Shown: positions 26,095 through 35,327 of the stretch, in pieces
How positions within the stretch are numbered: position 1 is the stretch's first letter
Layout: the number at the start of each line of letters is the position of its first letter
Assembly (NCBI GenBank): GCA_900759335.1
Contig: CAAEUX010000036.1
Location: 29,813 to 93,812, forward strand
Length of the DNA stretch: 64,000 bases
Direction: 5' to 3'
DNA from: an uncultured Collinsella sp.
GTDB taxonomy: Bacteria; Actinomycetota; Coriobacteriia; Coriobacteriales; Coriobacteriaceae
The notes under the pieces: generated by a model
Told to the model about the DNA's origin: nothing
Database searches by the model: none
Seen by the model: the letters and a program-made list of their open reading frames with translations, nothing else
Position numbers and translations under genes: made by a program

Positions 26095-27279
26095 TTACAG
26101 ATGGACATCGGGATCGAGCATCTGAGCACTCACACGCATGGATGACGCCAGGTTTTGGAACGTCTCCAGGCGCAGGCTGTCGATTTGCCCGGCATCCTCG
26201 GCCTCGCGAACGGCGCAGCCCGGTTCGTGGGTATGCGTGCAGTCGCCAAACCGGCACGCACGCGACGCCTCGACGATCTCGGGAAACGCGCGTGCCAAGC
26301 CCCGCTCATGCCCCACGAGCGGCAGACTGCGCAGGCCCGGCGCGTCAGTAATAACGCCGGCTTCGCCCGGCAGCGCCACCATCACACGCGCGACCGTGGT
26401 GTGACGACCCTGGTCATCGCGCTCACGCACGCCGCCGGTCGCCAACGTATCGTGGCCCAACAGTGCGTTGAGCAGCGTCGATTTGCCGGCACCCGACTCG
26501 CCCAGGATCATGGCGCAGCTCCCGGCGGACACGCAGGCGCGCACCTCGTCCAGGCCACGGCCTTCGGCAGAAGATGTCACGATTACGCGCACGTCCGGAC
26601 CCACCAGGCGGCGCACGCGGTCCAGATCGCGGTCGAGCTCATCGGTGCCGCAACGGTCGGCCTTGGTGAGTACCACCACCGGCTCGGCATCGCAATCGAG
26701 CGCCAACACCAGCGAGCGCGCCACGCGGTCGAGCAGTACCTCGCCGGCGCCGAGCGCCTGCACGATCAGCACGCTATCCACGTTGGAGCAAAGCACCTGA
26801 CGCTCGCCGCGAGCGCGTCCGCGCCAACGCTCAAAACTCGTGCGGCGCGGCAGCACGCACTCGATCACGCCCATGTCGTGCCCGGGCGCACGACGCACCG
26901 CCACGCGATCGCCCACGGCGGGCAGCAGAACCTCGTCCTCGCCACGCGACTTGGCAAACCCCACGGCATGCTCGGCACGAAAGGTGTCATCGGCAGTCGC
27001 CACCAGCGGAAACCCACGATCCAGGCGCACCACGGCACCAAGCTGCATCTGCTCGGGCTCCTCGGCCCGAGCACAATAATCATCGAAGGCAGCCCGCTGA
27101 GCATCATCGACCGGCAGATCGTCGAACGCCGGAACATCCTGCAGCGCATCGAGTCCCGGCACGCTTGCCAGCAGCTCCTCGGCAGACGCGGGAGCTTCGG
27201 TCGCAAGCTTCCGACGACGATCGCGCTTAGCCCGCGCCCCCGTCGTCTTTTTCTTCGCCTTAGCCTTAGCCTTGCCCAC
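26095..27279 (-). CDS. rsgA: Ribosome small-subunit-dependent GTPase
   Basis: Circularly permuted GTPase acting in late 30S subunit maturation. 394 aa from GTG 27279 (GGGAGG upstream). The order OB fold, G4 (VLTKAD), G1 (GESGAGKSTLLNALLG), G3 (DAPGLRSL), then the zinc finger CRFGDCTHTHEPGC is diagnostic. A very basic N-terminal tail (GKAKAKAKKKTTGARAKRD) and about 60 extra residues make it longer than the usual 290-350. Confidence 0.94.
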   Translation of the reverse strand: MGKAKAKAKKKTTGARAKRDRRRKLATEAPASAEELLASVPGLDALQDVPAFDDLPVDDAQRAAFDDYCARAEEPEQMQLGAVVRLDRGFPLVATADDTFRAEHAVGFAKSRGEDEVLLPAVGDRVAVRRAPGHDMGVIECVLPRRTSFERWRGRARGERQVLCSNVDSVLIVQALGAGEVLLDRVARSLVLALDCDAEPVVVLTKADRCGTDELDRDLDRVRRLVGPDVRVIVTSSAEGRGLDEVRACVSAGSCAMILGESGAGKSTLLNALLGHDTLATGGVRERDDQGRHTTVARVMVALPGEAGVITDAPGLRSLPLVGHERGLARAFPEIVEASRACRFGDCTHTHEPGCAVREAEDAGQIDSLRLETFQNLASSMRVSAQMLDPDVHL

Positions 27280-27328
27280 AAGCGCCTCCCAGCACCACAA
27301 ATCACAACTGAGCAGGTATTTTACCCAC

Positions 27329-27364
27329 AAAAAAGAGCTGGTCGAGCAAACGCTCGACCAGCTC
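27329..27364 (-). terminator. Terminator of the P-type ATPase gene
   Basis: A perfect 13-bp stem GAGCTGGTCGAGC / GCTCGACCAGCTC with an AAAC loop, followed by TTTTTT on the minus strand. It lies about 140 bp past the ATPase stop. The segment 27365-27506 between them has only GC-rich sequence. Confidence 0.85.
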
Positions 27365-27506
27365 ACATACTTTCCCTTAGCCAATGGTCCCGAGAGGTTA
27401 TCCGAAGGCCCGCCCGCCGGGAGGGGTTTCTTCTGAGCGATCCCGCAGCGCGAAGCGCGAGGACCAGTGAGGGAGAAAGGGCGTGGGGCGGGCCCGGACG
27501 AGAGCG

Positions 27507-30188
27507 TTACTCTTTTTCCACAGCGCGCATGATCGCCTTGTAGATCTCCATCAGCGGAATGATCAGGAAGGCAAGGCCCAGGGCGGCGATAACGCCCTTG
27601 AGCTCAAGCGTCACGGGGCCAAAGAACATCTCGGCAAGCGTCGGCTGAACGGTCACGATAACCGTCAGCACCAGCGCCAGCGCGGCAGATGCCCACAGCC
27701 ACTTGTTCTGCTTCTTCATGCTAAACAGCGACGCACGACGGCTGCGCATATTGAAGCAGTGGAAGATCTCGACCATGTTGAGCGTGATGAACGCCATCAT
27801 CACGCCTTCCTCGTCGGCATTGCCGGCGATCATATCGGCGATGTGGATGTAGCCCATGTCAAAGTACACGCCCACAAAGAAGCTCGCCAGCACCAGCACG
27901 GTGATGATCAAGCCCTGGACCACACAGTCCAGACCCATATTACCGGCAAAGACGCCGTCCTTGGCGTTGCGCGGCTTGCGCTTCATGATGTCGCCCTCGG
28001 CATCCTCCATGCCCAGCGCGAGCGCGGGGAAGCAGTCGGTGACCAGGTTCACCCACAGCAGCTGCACCGGCTGGAAGATGGTAAAGCCGATGAGCGTGGC
28101 GATAAACACCGAGAACACCTCGGCAAGGTTAGCCGAAAGCAGGAACTGGATGACCTTGCGGATATTGTCGTAGATGCGGCGACCCTCTTCGCAGGCGCCG
28201 ATGATGGTGGCGAAGTTGTCGTCGGCAAGCACCATGTCGGCGACGTTCTTGGTGACGTCGGTACCGGTGATGCCCATGCCAACGCCGATGTCGGCGCGCT
28301 TGATGGACGGGGCATCGTTGACGCCGTCGCCCGTCATGGCCACGATCTGGTCGCGCGACTTCCAGGCCTCGACGATGCGGGTCTTGTGCTCGGGCTGGAC
28401 GCGAGCGTACACGCCGTAGTCCTCGATGTGCGCGTCGAGCTCCTCGTCGCTCATGCGATCGAGATCGGCACCGGTGATGGCATGGCTGCGATCGGTGACG
28501 ATTCCCAGCTGCTTGGCAATGGCCACGGCGGTGTCGATATGGTCGCCCGTGATCATGACGGTGCGAATACCGGCATCATGGGCCTCGCGGATGGCGTCGG
28601 CGACCTCGGGGCGGACAGGGTCAATCATGCCGGACAGGCCGCAGAAGACCAGGTCGTGCTCGAGCGCAGCGGGGCTGCAGTCTGCCGGAACCTCGGTGTA
28701 GGTGCGGCTTGCCAGCGCCAGCACGCGCAGGGCCTCGTCGGCCATGGCCTTGTTGGCGGCCACGAGCTCGGCACGGCGCTCCTCAGTCAGGGGGACGACC
28801 CTATCGCCCTCGTAGATGTGGGTGCACAGGCCGATTACCACGTCGGGCGCGCCCTTGGTGTACTGCTCGTACTCGCCGTCCAGGGTCTCGACGACCACGG
28901 ACATCATCTTGCGGCCCGAGTCGAACGGGGCCTCGCCCACGCGCGGGTGCTCGGCAGTCAGGCCAGTGAGACCAGCCTTGCCGGCATCGTTGACGAGCGC
29001 GCACTCAGTCGGCTCGCCCACGGCCTCGCCCAGCTCCTCGTCCCACTGGGCATCGGAGCACAGTGCCATACCGGCCAGGAACTTCTCCTTGGGCGCAGCG
29101 AGCTCGTGCTTGACGACGGTCATCTTGTTCTGGGTAAGGGTGCCGGTCTTGTCGGAGCAGATGGTCTGCGTGCAGCCAAGGGTCTCGACGGCAGAAAGCT
29201 TGCGGATGATCGCCTGGCGCTTGGCCATCTTGGTCACGCCGAGCGAAAGCACGATGGTCACGACGGCGACCAGGCCCTCGGGGATGGCGGCGACGGCAAG
29301 CGAGACGGCGACCATAAAGGTGTCGAGCAGGGCAGTCGGGTCGGTAAGGACGTTGCCCACGCCGTGACGGATGATGTCGACGCCAAAGATGACGACGCAG
29401 ATGACGATCACCATAATGGTGAGGATGCGGCTGAGCTCGGCAAGCTTCACCTGCAGCGGCGTAAGCTCTTCCTTGGCCTCGGCCAGGGCACCGGCAATCT
29501 TGCCCATCTCGGTATCCATGCCGGTGCCGACCACGACGGCGCGGCCACGGCCGTACACAACGGTGGAACCCATGTAGCACATGTTCTTGCGATCGCCGAG
29601 CGGCACGTCATCGGTGCCCGCGGCAAGCTCGATCACGTTGGCGTGCTTCTCTACGGGCACGGACTCGCCGGTGAGTGCGGCCTCTTCGATCTTCATCGTG
29701 GCGCTCTCGAGCACGCGGCAGTCGGCCGGAACGGAGTCGCCCGCCTCGAGCATGATCACGTCACCGGGCACGAGCTCGGCGCTCGGCAGGAGCACGAGCT
29801 TGCCGTCGCGCAGTACCTTGGACTGCGCCGCGCTCATCTCCTGCAGGGCCTCGAGGGCCTCCTCGCTCTTGGCTTCCTGGACCACGCCCAGCACCGAGTT
29901 GACGATAACGACGAACATGATGATGGCGACATCGGCAAAGTCGGGCTCGCCCTTGACCATGCCCGTGAGCGCACTGATAACCGCGGCCGCGATCAGCATG
30001 ATGACCATGGGGTCTGCCATCTGCTCAAAGAAGCGCTTCCACAGCGGCGTCTTCTTGGCTTCCTCGAGCTTGTTAGGGCCTGTCTTGGCGAGACGCGACG
30101 ACGCCTCGCCAGTGCTCAGGCCGAGGTTCTCATCGACGCCCTGGTCGCTGAGCACCTCCGCCGCGGCGGACAGGTATTCCTTTTGCAT
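27507..30188 (-). CDS. Cation-transporting P-type ATPase, calcium (P2A) type
   Basis: 893 aa, start ATG 30188 with AGGAGGGG 7 nt upstream. An inner-membrane ion pump with the full P2 layout: N-terminal cation ATPase domain, actuator motif TGES (ALTGESVPVEK, about residue 168), M4 motif AIPEGLVAVVTIVLSLGVTKMAKR, phosphorylation site SDKTGTLTQNK (about residue 345), hinge TGDGVNDAPSIKRADIGVGMG and six C-terminal membrane helices. The PEGL M4 motif and overall length fit calcium or manganese exporters of the PacL/SERCA group. The usual PEGLPA reads PEGLVA. Its leader is highly structured (see 30199-30297), which suggests post-transcriptional control, perhaps by metal. Confidence 0.93.
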   Translation of the reverse strand: MQKEYLSAAAEVLSDQGVDENLGLSTGEASSRLAKTGPNKLEEAKKTPLWKRFFEQMADPMVIMLIAAAVISALTGMVKGEPDFADVAIIMFVVIVNSVLGVVQEAKSEEALEALQEMSAAQSKVLRDGKLVLLPSAELVPGDVIMLEAGDSVPADCRVLESATMKIEEAALTGESVPVEKHANVIELAAGTDDVPLGDRKNMCYMGSTVVYGRGRAVVVGTGMDTEMGKIAGALAEAKEELTPLQVKLAELSRILTIMVIVICVVIFGVDIIRHGVGNVLTDPTALLDTFMVAVSLAVAAIPEGLVAVVTIVLSLGVTKMAKRQAIIRKLSAVETLGCTQTICSDKTGTLTQNKMTVVKHELAAPKEKFLAGMALCSDAQWDEELGEAVGEPTECALVNDAGKAGLTGLTAEHPRVGEAPFDSGRKMMSVVVETLDGEYEQYTKGAPDVVIGLCTHIYEGDRVVPLTEERRAELVAANKAMADEALRVLALASRTYTEVPADCSPAALEHDLVFCGLSGMIDPVRPEVADAIREAHDAGIRTVMITGDHIDTAVAIAKQLGIVTDRSHAITGADLDRMSDEELDAHIEDYGVYARVQPEHKTRIVEAWKSRDQIVAMTGDGVNDAPSIKRADIGVGMGITGTDVTKNVADMVLADDNFATIIGACEEGRRIYDNIRKVIQFLLSANLAEVFSVFIATLIGFTIFQPVQLLWVNLVTDCFPALALGMEDAEGDIMKRKPRNAKDGVFAGNMGLDCVVQGLIITVLVLASFFVGVYFDMGYIHIADMIAGNADEEGVMMAFITLNMVEIFHCFNMRSRRASLFSMKKQNKWLWASAALALVLTVIVTVQPTLAEMFFGPVTLELKGVIAALGLAFLIIPLMEIYKAIMRAVEKE

Positions 30189-30198
30189 ATAGAGTCCC

Positions 30199-30297
30199 CT
30201 CCTGGGATTCGGGCCACTCAGCAGATTGATGCCCGATCATAATTCCCAGGAGAAGGGCAAGGGCTCATCAAGGCTGCCGTGCTGAGCGGCAGTTGAT
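30199..30297 (-). promoter_or_regulatory. Structured leader RNA of the P-type ATPase with kissing-loop complementarity
   Basis: On the transcript, the upstream hairpin (genome 30297-30267) has outer stem ATCAA/TTGAT, inner stem CTGCCG/CGGCAG and a 7-nt loop CTCAGCA. The downstream hairpin (30252-30199) has outer stem CTCCTGGGA/TCCCAGGAG and inner stem TCGGGC/GCCCGA; its 3' arm contains the AGGAG of the ribosome binding site, and its apical loop contains TGCTGAG (30223-30217). The two loops are exact reverse complements over all 7 nt. This predicts a loop-loop interaction linked to occlusion of the start site. It does not match the yybP-ykoY, M-box or NiCo consensus as I remember them. Confidence 0.65.
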
Positions 30298-30560
30298 AGT
30301 GGGGCTATGGTACCCCAAAGCGACGCGTCTAGCCAAAACAATCCATTTGGAAATATGGTCCATAAGCAACGGTGCAGACCGTGTGATGCTCAACATTGAT
30401 AAAACGTTTTATCTTCGGCGCGTCATCAAACTGAAATATCGCCCAGATAGCAGCGGTTAGAACGGTTGGTAAAGTTTTTGCATATACCGTTTTTCCGCAA
30501 ATAATGAACTTCTAATTCGGCATACGGTCGATTTTTTGGGGTATTCGGTCGTCATTTCGT
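30298..30560. other. Divergent intergenic region between ATPase and pyk
   Basis: AT-richer than its surroundings. It should carry the ATPase promoter on the minus strand. Short related words occur (ATACCG, CATACGGTCG, ATTCGGTCG) near 30490-30555, close to the pyk promoter. No ORF was seen. Confidence 0.45.
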
Positions 30561-30566
30561 TATAAT
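30561..30566 (+). promoter_or_regulatory. Probable -10 box of pyk
   Basis: A perfect TATAAT 64 bp before the pyk start codon. The best -35 candidate is TTGGGG near 30536, at a rather long spacing of about 19 bp. Confidence 0.55.
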
Positions 30567-30629
30567 CATCTCAGTTTTATTTCTTATGGTTTATCTATCA
30601 GCGCAAGACGATGTCAGATGGAGGTCTGA

Positions 30630-32090
30630 ATGTACAAGCGCACTAAGATTGTATGCACCATGGGTCCCGCCTGCGATAGCGACGAGACCATCCGCGAGAT
30701 GATCAAGGCGGGCATGAACGTCGCCCGTTTTAACTTCTCGCACGGCTCCTACGACGAGCACCACGGTCGCATCGAGCGCGTCCGTCGTATTTCCAAGGAG
30801 CTCGGTATGCCCGTCGGCATCCTGCTCGACACCAAGGGCCCCGAGGTCCGCACCGGCCTTCTGGTCGATGGCAAGAAGGTTGCCGTCAAGACCGGCGACA
30901 AGATCGTCGTCACCGCTCAGCCCACGACCGAGGATTTCCACGGCACCGCTGAGCACATCTCCCTCGACTACCTGGCTCTGCCCTCCGAGGTCGAGAAGGG
31001 CTCCCTCATCCTGATCGATGACGGCCTGGTTGCCCTCGAGGTCGAGTCCGTCGACGGCCAGGACATGACCTGCGTCGTCAAGAACGACGGCCTGATCGGC
31101 GAGCGCAAGGGCGTCAACATGCCCAACGTCAACATCTCGCTGCCCGCCATCACCGAGCGCGATCGTCAGGACATCCTCTTTGGCCTGACCGAGAACATCG
31201 ACTACATCGCCGCTTCCTTCATCCGTGACGGCGAGTCCGTCCGCGGCATCCGCAAGCTTTGCCGCGAGAACGGTGGCGAGCACGTCACGATCTTCCCGAA
31301 GATCGAGTGCGCCCTGGGCGTCGAGAACTTCGACGAGATCCTCGAGGCTTCCGACGGCATCATGGTTGCCCGTGGCGACCTGGGCATCGAGATCAAGCCC
31401 GAGCTTGTTCCGCACATCCAGAAGGAGATCATCGCCAAGTGCAACGCGGCCTACAAGCCCGTTATCACCGCTACGCAGATGCTCGACTCCATGCAGCAGA
31501 ACCCGCGCCCGACGCGCGCCGAGGTTGCCGACGTTGCTAACGCCATCTACGACGGCACCGACGCCGTCATGCTGTCCGGCGAGTCCGCTGCCGGTAAGTA
31601 CCCGGTCGAGGCCGTCAAGATGCAGGCCAGCATTGCTCTCGAGACCGAGAAGTACCTCCCGGCTCACGCTCCGCTCGAGGTTCCGGCCGATGCTCACGGC
31701 ACCCGTGTTGTCAACAACGTTGTGGGTATGTCCGCTGTGAACATGGCTACCACCGTTGGCGCCAAGTGCATCACCGTGCCGACGACCACCGGTCGTACCG
31801 CTCGCCTGATTTCGCACTTCCGTCCCAACATGCCGATCTGCGCGTTCTCCCGCCACGAGTGGGCCGTCCAGCAGATGATCATGTACTGGGGCGTTATCCC
31901 GCACCAGGCCGAGATTACCCAGGGCACCGTCAACGGCACGATCGTCAAGGCGATTGAGACCGCTAAGGAGCTCGGCTACGTCAAGACCGGAGACCTGACC
32001 GTCGCCACCGCTGGCGATCCCCGCATGAGCGTCCAGCTCGAGGACAAGGTCTCCTCGACCAACGTCGCTTACGTCGCTCAGGTGCGCTAA
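30630..32090 (+). CDS. pyk: Pyruvate kinase
   Basis: Catalyses phosphoenolpyruvate + ADP to pyruvate + ATP, the last ATP-yielding step of glycolysis. 486 aa, ATG 30630 behind GGAGG. Motifs: RTKIVCTMGPACDSDETI and NVARFNFSHGSYDEH at the N-terminus, LDTKGPEVRTG, the catalytic IFPKIECALGVENFDEI, and VMLSGESAAGKYPVEAV. A complete C-terminal allosteric domain follows. Codon use is strongly biased (GTC, GAG, AAG), as expected for a highly expressed gene. Single-gene unit with a strong terminator. Confidence 0.97.
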   Translation: MYKRTKIVCTMGPACDSDETIREMIKAGMNVARFNFSHGSYDEHHGRIERVRRISKELGMPVGILLDTKGPEVRTGLLVDGKKVAVKTGDKIVVTAQPTTEDFHGTAEHISLDYLALPSEVEKGSLILIDDGLVALEVESVDGQDMTCVVKNDGLIGERKGVNMPNVNISLPAITERDRQDILFGLTENIDYIAASFIRDGESVRGIRKLCRENGGEHVTIFPKIECALGVENFDEILEASDGIMVARGDLGIEIKPELVPHIQKEIIAKCNAAYKPVITATQMLDSMQQNPRPTRAEVADVANAIYDGTDAVMLSGESAAGKYPVEAVKMQASIALETEKYLPAHAPLEVPADAHGTRVVNNVVGMSAVNMATTVGAKCITVPTTTGRTARLISHFRPNMPICAFSRHEWAVQQMIMYWGVIPHQAEITQGTVNGTIVKAIETAKELGYVKTGDLTVATAGDPRMSVQLEDKVSSTNVAYVAQVR

Positions 32091-32118
32091 ATCGCACTTG
32101 CAAGCAGATTTGCATTGC

Positions 32119-32156
32119 AAAGGGTCCGGAAGGCTTCGCCTTCCGGACCCTTTTCT
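32119..32156 (+). terminator. pyk terminator
   Basis: AAGGGTCCGGAAGGC / GCCTTCCGGACCCTT stem with a TTC loop, then TTCTTT. Confidence 0.93.
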
Positions 32157-32336
32157 TTGCGTCAATGCCGGCGCACGGCAAAACACGCACTCATTTCTTT
32201 ACCAAAAGCGCGAAATCCACCCTTCGAGGCCCAAAAAATAAAGCCCCAAGCGCTAAAAGTGTTCGCCCGGTGGCAAGACCACACCTCACGCAGGGCTGAT
32301 AAATCGTTTTAGCAAGAACCAAATCGACCTGGTTTT

Positions 32337-32459
32337 CGGAAGTATGCGGCAAAATCTGGAACCTCCGAGCACACCCTGTTTTTCGCAACAAAATGCCTGA
32401 TAAACTAGCCTCAAAAGCCAGGTCTGCTCATAGGGTTCAGATTTTGCCGCATACTTCCG
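32337..32459. repeat. 123-bp inverted-repeat element
   Basis: Perfect 22-bp inverted repeats at 32337-32358 and 32438-32459 (the left arm begins CGGAAGTATGCGGCAAAATC) enclose 79 bp without an ORF. It lies between pyk and the Vsr-like gene. It could be a small non-autonomous mobile element or an operator/RNA hairpin. No target-site duplication is obvious. Confidence 0.7.
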
Positions 32460-32513
32460 GATTGACGCTGGCATCGCTCGCTTCAAAGAGATGATTTCGG
32501 CCAGGAGGGCATT

Positions 32514-33587
32514 ATGGACCTGACGCTTTGTGGGCAATCCGCCTTTAACTACTACCGCATCCCGCCGCAGGTATTAGGCCTTTCCCCCGCCATTAGCCTT
32601 GGCAATATGAATCGCAGATGTTGTGGTCTCGGAAGTCATGCAGTTGTAAAAGACCTGCTTCACGCACCGCTTCACAGGCTTGTATTCACTCGGGCACAAT
32701 CCGGGTCGCGAAGCCTGTTTAAATCGCACCTCCTGACCCAAGAACCACCTCCGGGGTCGTTTAGGCAGACTGAACATGGGTTTGATGTCACGTCACCGGA
32801 GTTCACGCTGCTCAACCTTGCTACGCAGGTTTCACGCAACCAGTTACTCATGGCTTGCTACGAGATGTGCGGCTCCTTTGCAGTGTTTAAGCCCTGCGAG
32901 CGAACGCAACAACAACTCGATGAAGCTATTTCGCTTAAGTTCATTCCACCCAACTGCGGCTGGGAGCGAGTTAACGACACCAAGGGCAATGACACCAGCT
33001 TGTGGAAGCGCACGCCGCTTCTTACCGCAACGGATATCGCCGCGTTCGCCAAGCAAGCCGCAGGCCTGCGCGGCGTCAAACAACTGCGCTGGGCGGCCGA
33101 GCACATGACGGGGCAGGCCGCCTCGCCCTTCGAAGTACAGACCTCCATGCTTATCTCGCTCCCCCGCGACGAGGGCGGCCAGGGCATCGAGATCGCCAAC
33201 AACGCGCGCATCCCGCTCAGTGAAGCCGCACGTTCGCTGTATGACAAAACCTGCTGCTACGCCGATATCCTCATCGAAAGCGCCACCGACAGCATGGGCG
33301 TCATTCTGGAATGCCAAGGCCGCTCTGCCCACGACAGCGAAGCCGCGAGCCTCTCCGATGCCGAGCGCGCCACCGCACTCACAAGCATGGGCTACGACGT
33401 CATCCAAATTACCTATGACCAGATCAAGGAGAAGAAGAGCTTCGACCACATAGCCGAGCTCATCCATAAAAAGGCCGGGCTTCCCCACATCCCAAAGACC
33501 AAACAGGAGCGCATTGCCGAAGAAACCTTACGGCAAGAGCTACTTGTCGATTGGGTTGAGCTATTCACTGCCGGGCCGGCCAGCTAG
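32514..33587 (+). CDS. Vsr/DUF559-fold (PD-(D/E)XK) protein of unknown role
   Basis: 357 aa, ATG 32514 with AGGAGGG upstream. The N-terminal two thirds are not recognised. The C-terminal region (about residues 245-320) matches the Vsr-like nuclease fold: CYADILIESATDSMGVILECQGRSAH, then SDAERATALTSMGYDVIQITYDQI, where D and E-x-Q would be the metal-binding core and the AER..AL...GYDVI stretch is typical of DUF559. Similar proteins are frequent, often in several copies, in Coriobacteriia. It ends 4 nt inside the convergent gene at 33584. A nuclease role is inferred only. Confidence 0.65.
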   Translation: MDLTLCGQSAFNYYRIPPQVLGLSPAISLGNMNRRCCGLGSHAVVKDLLHAPLHRLVFTRAQSGSRSLFKSHLLTQEPPPGSFRQTEHGFDVTSPEFTLLNLATQVSRNQLLMACYEMCGSFAVFKPCERTQQQLDEAISLKFIPPNCGWERVNDTKGNDTSLWKRTPLLTATDIAAFAKQAAGLRGVKQLRWAAEHMTGQAASPFEVQTSMLISLPRDEGGQGIEIANNARIPLSEAARSLYDKTCCYADILIESATDSMGVILECQGRSAHDSEAASLSDAERATALTSMGYDVIQITYDQIKEKKSFDHIAELIHKKAGLPHIPKTKQERIAEETLRQELLVDWVELFTAGPAS

Positions 33588-34432
33588 CAGCTAGCAATCA
33601 GGGGCAGCGCAGGCACATCGGGCGATTCGACACGGGCGGCAAAACCCGCCTCGGTCAGCTCGATGACCTCGGTAAACGTTGCATCGAAAAACTCCTCGGT
33701 TAGCAAGCGATACGGCGGATGATCGGGCTCGCCGGGGTTTTCGCGTACAATCTCGTGCATAACGCCAATGGTCTTGAGCACATACTCCTTATGGATGGGA
33801 TACTGACCAAAACGCGTCGCCGCAGTATACAGGCGATCGGTCGCGCGCGGAATCGAAACGATCCCGAGCGTCTTGCCAAACCAGTCAAAGTCGCCTTGCT
33901 TTTTAATGCGGAATTCCTCGCACGGCTTGCCGCCGTGCGCCTCCAGGTACTGATTCACGCGCGTATTCCACACGGTATCGGCCACGAGGTGAGACCAAAC
34001 GCCCAGCGTCAGATCGAGCAGCGACTGCGCCACGTCATCGGGCGCGAGCGAAAGCTCGCTAGCACCGGGACCGGCAACCGGCTCGGCATCCCTGTAGCGC
34101 TGGGGATAGTGCACGCGATTCAGTCGCTCGCGCTCCTCGATAATCGAGGTCGCCGCGGCTAACGCACCGGTGGGTGAACTTTTAAGCAACGGTGCCACAT
34201 AGGTATCCCAGAACTCGTGCTCACGCGGCTTAGGGATAGGCTCGGGCTTGGCAAAGTGCGTAATGCGGTACGGGATGGGATCGGCGATGCCAGGGACCAT
34301 ATAGCCCACGAAAATATCCGGAACCACGCAGCCAAACAAAAAGGCATTGCGGTCGCGCACGCTCTTGGCAAGCGCACCGGTGCGCTCCAGCAAACGCTCC
34401 GTCTGAGCGATATGAATGTTCCAGCTTGGCAT
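33584..34432 (-). CDS. Zinc-dependent phospholipase C-like protein
   Basis: 282 aa from ATG 34432 (GGGGGTG upstream; an ATG four codons earlier is possible). It starts MPSWNIHIAQTERLLERTG and has the metal-ligand pattern of the zinc phospholipase C superfamily: W-x-IH near the N-terminus, CVVPDIFVGY (Asp ligand), ITHF (His) and GVWSHLVADTVWN (H-x3-D). There is no signal peptide, so if active it works in the cytoplasm; many such actinobacterial proteins have unknown substrates. Confidence 0.75.
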   Translation of the reverse strand: MPSWNIHIAQTERLLERTGALAKSVRDRNAFLFGCVVPDIFVGYMVPGIADPIPYRITHFAKPEPIPKPREHEFWDTYVAPLLKSSPTGALAAATSIIEERERLNRVHYPQRYRDAEPVAGPGASELSLAPDDVAQSLLDLTLGVWSHLVADTVWNTRVNQYLEAHGGKPCEEFRIKKQGDFDWFGKTLGIVSIPRATDRLYTAATRFGQYPIHKEYVLKTIGVMHEIVRENPGEPDHPPYRLLTEEFFDATFTEVIELTEAGFAARVESPDVPALPLIASC

Positions 34433-34512
34433 AGCCACCCCCATAAAAAACCTGGATAACTATACCATCACGGCAAAGCCGCGCGGGCGGCTACGCACGC
34501 TCTACGCAGCAA

Positions 34513-35283
34513 CTAGTCCGTAGCACCGCTTTCGGTTCCATACGACGGCGAAGGCGCCTCGACCACATGGTGATATCGATCGATATAGATTGCACGGGCA
34601 CCCAGGCGTCGCACCAAATCCTGGTGATGTGTGCTCATCAAGACCGTCTTACCCGCCGCGACGTAGGCCAGCAAGAAGTTGACCACGATGTCGCATGAAT
34701 CCTCGTCGAGCCCATTAGTAGGTTCGTCGAGAACCAAGATATCGGGGTTCATCGATACGACTGCCGCCAGCGCCACACGCTTCTTTTGCCCACCCGAAAG
34801 CTGATAGGGCGAGGCATCGACCAGGTCGGCAACTTGAAACAGTTCCATGGCATCGTGCACGCGACGGTCGAGCTCGTCTGCCGGCAGCCCCATCTGCGCG
34901 GGACCAAAAGCAACTTCCTCGCCCACCGTAGCGCAGAACAGCTGGGCGTCGGCATTCTGGAACACAAAGCCCACGCGCTGATGAAAACGCTGAGCGGCCG
35001 CGGAATCCTTTAGAAACGCCGCATCGACCACGTGCCCGTCGAACAGGTATGCCCCTGCGTCCGCGAGCTCAAGGCCGTTAATAAGACGCATAATCGTCGT
35101 CTTACCGCAGCCGTTGGGACCGAGCAGGGCAACGAGTTCACCACGATCGACCTGCAGCGACACGCCATCGACAACCGTATGCCCCGCATAGGAAAACACC
35201 ACGTCGCGAAACTCGATGAGCGGCGTGGTCTCGGCGCCGCCCGCACCGTTCGTGCCCGCCGCACTCTTCATATCGATCGTCAA
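34513..35283 (-). CDS. cbiO: Cobalt/nickel ECF transporter ATPase
   Basis: 256 aa ABC ATPase energising the CbiMQ importer. Walker A GPNGCGKTT (about residue 55), Q loop VFQNADAQLFCATVGEEVAFGP, which is typical of ECF ATPases, signature LSGGQKKR (about residue 162), Walker B ILVLDEPTNGLD and the H-loop MSTHHQDL. The start is TTG 35283 (AAGGGCGA upstream) or ATG 35271. Last gene of the cbiM-cbiQ-cbiO operon. Confidence 0.93.
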   Translation of the reverse strand: MTIDMKSAAGTNGAGGAETTPLIEFRDVVFSYAGHTVVDGVSLQVDRGELVALLGPNGCGKTTIMRLINGLELADAGAYLFDGHVVDAAFLKDSAAAQRFHQRVGFVFQNADAQLFCATVGEEVAFGPAQMGLPADELDRRVHDAMELFQVADLVDASPYQLSGGQKKRVALAAVVSMNPDILVLDEPTNGLDEDSCDIVVNFLLAYVAAGKTVLMSTHHQDLVRRLGARAIYIDRYHHVVEAPSPSYGTESGATD

Positions 35284-35327
35284 AACGTCGCCCTTCCCTA
35301 CTCACATCGACGGCTCGGCCGCCCACA

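Noticed and set aside
27483..30242. 919-codon plus-strand ORF opposite the P-type ATPase
   Set aside because: Antisense shadow. The minus frame carries every P-type ATPase motif; the plus frame is His/Gly/Val/Asp-rich with no domain, an effect of GC-rich codon bias.
30199..30297. yybP-ykoY manganese riboswitch
   Set aside because: Attractive by gene context, but I could not find the conserved GGGGAGUAG-type loop or the paired junction; the kissing-loop layout differs.
30591..32186. 531-codon minus-strand ORF opposite pyk
   Set aside because: Antisense shadow of pyruvate kinase; composition is that of a reversed highly biased gene.
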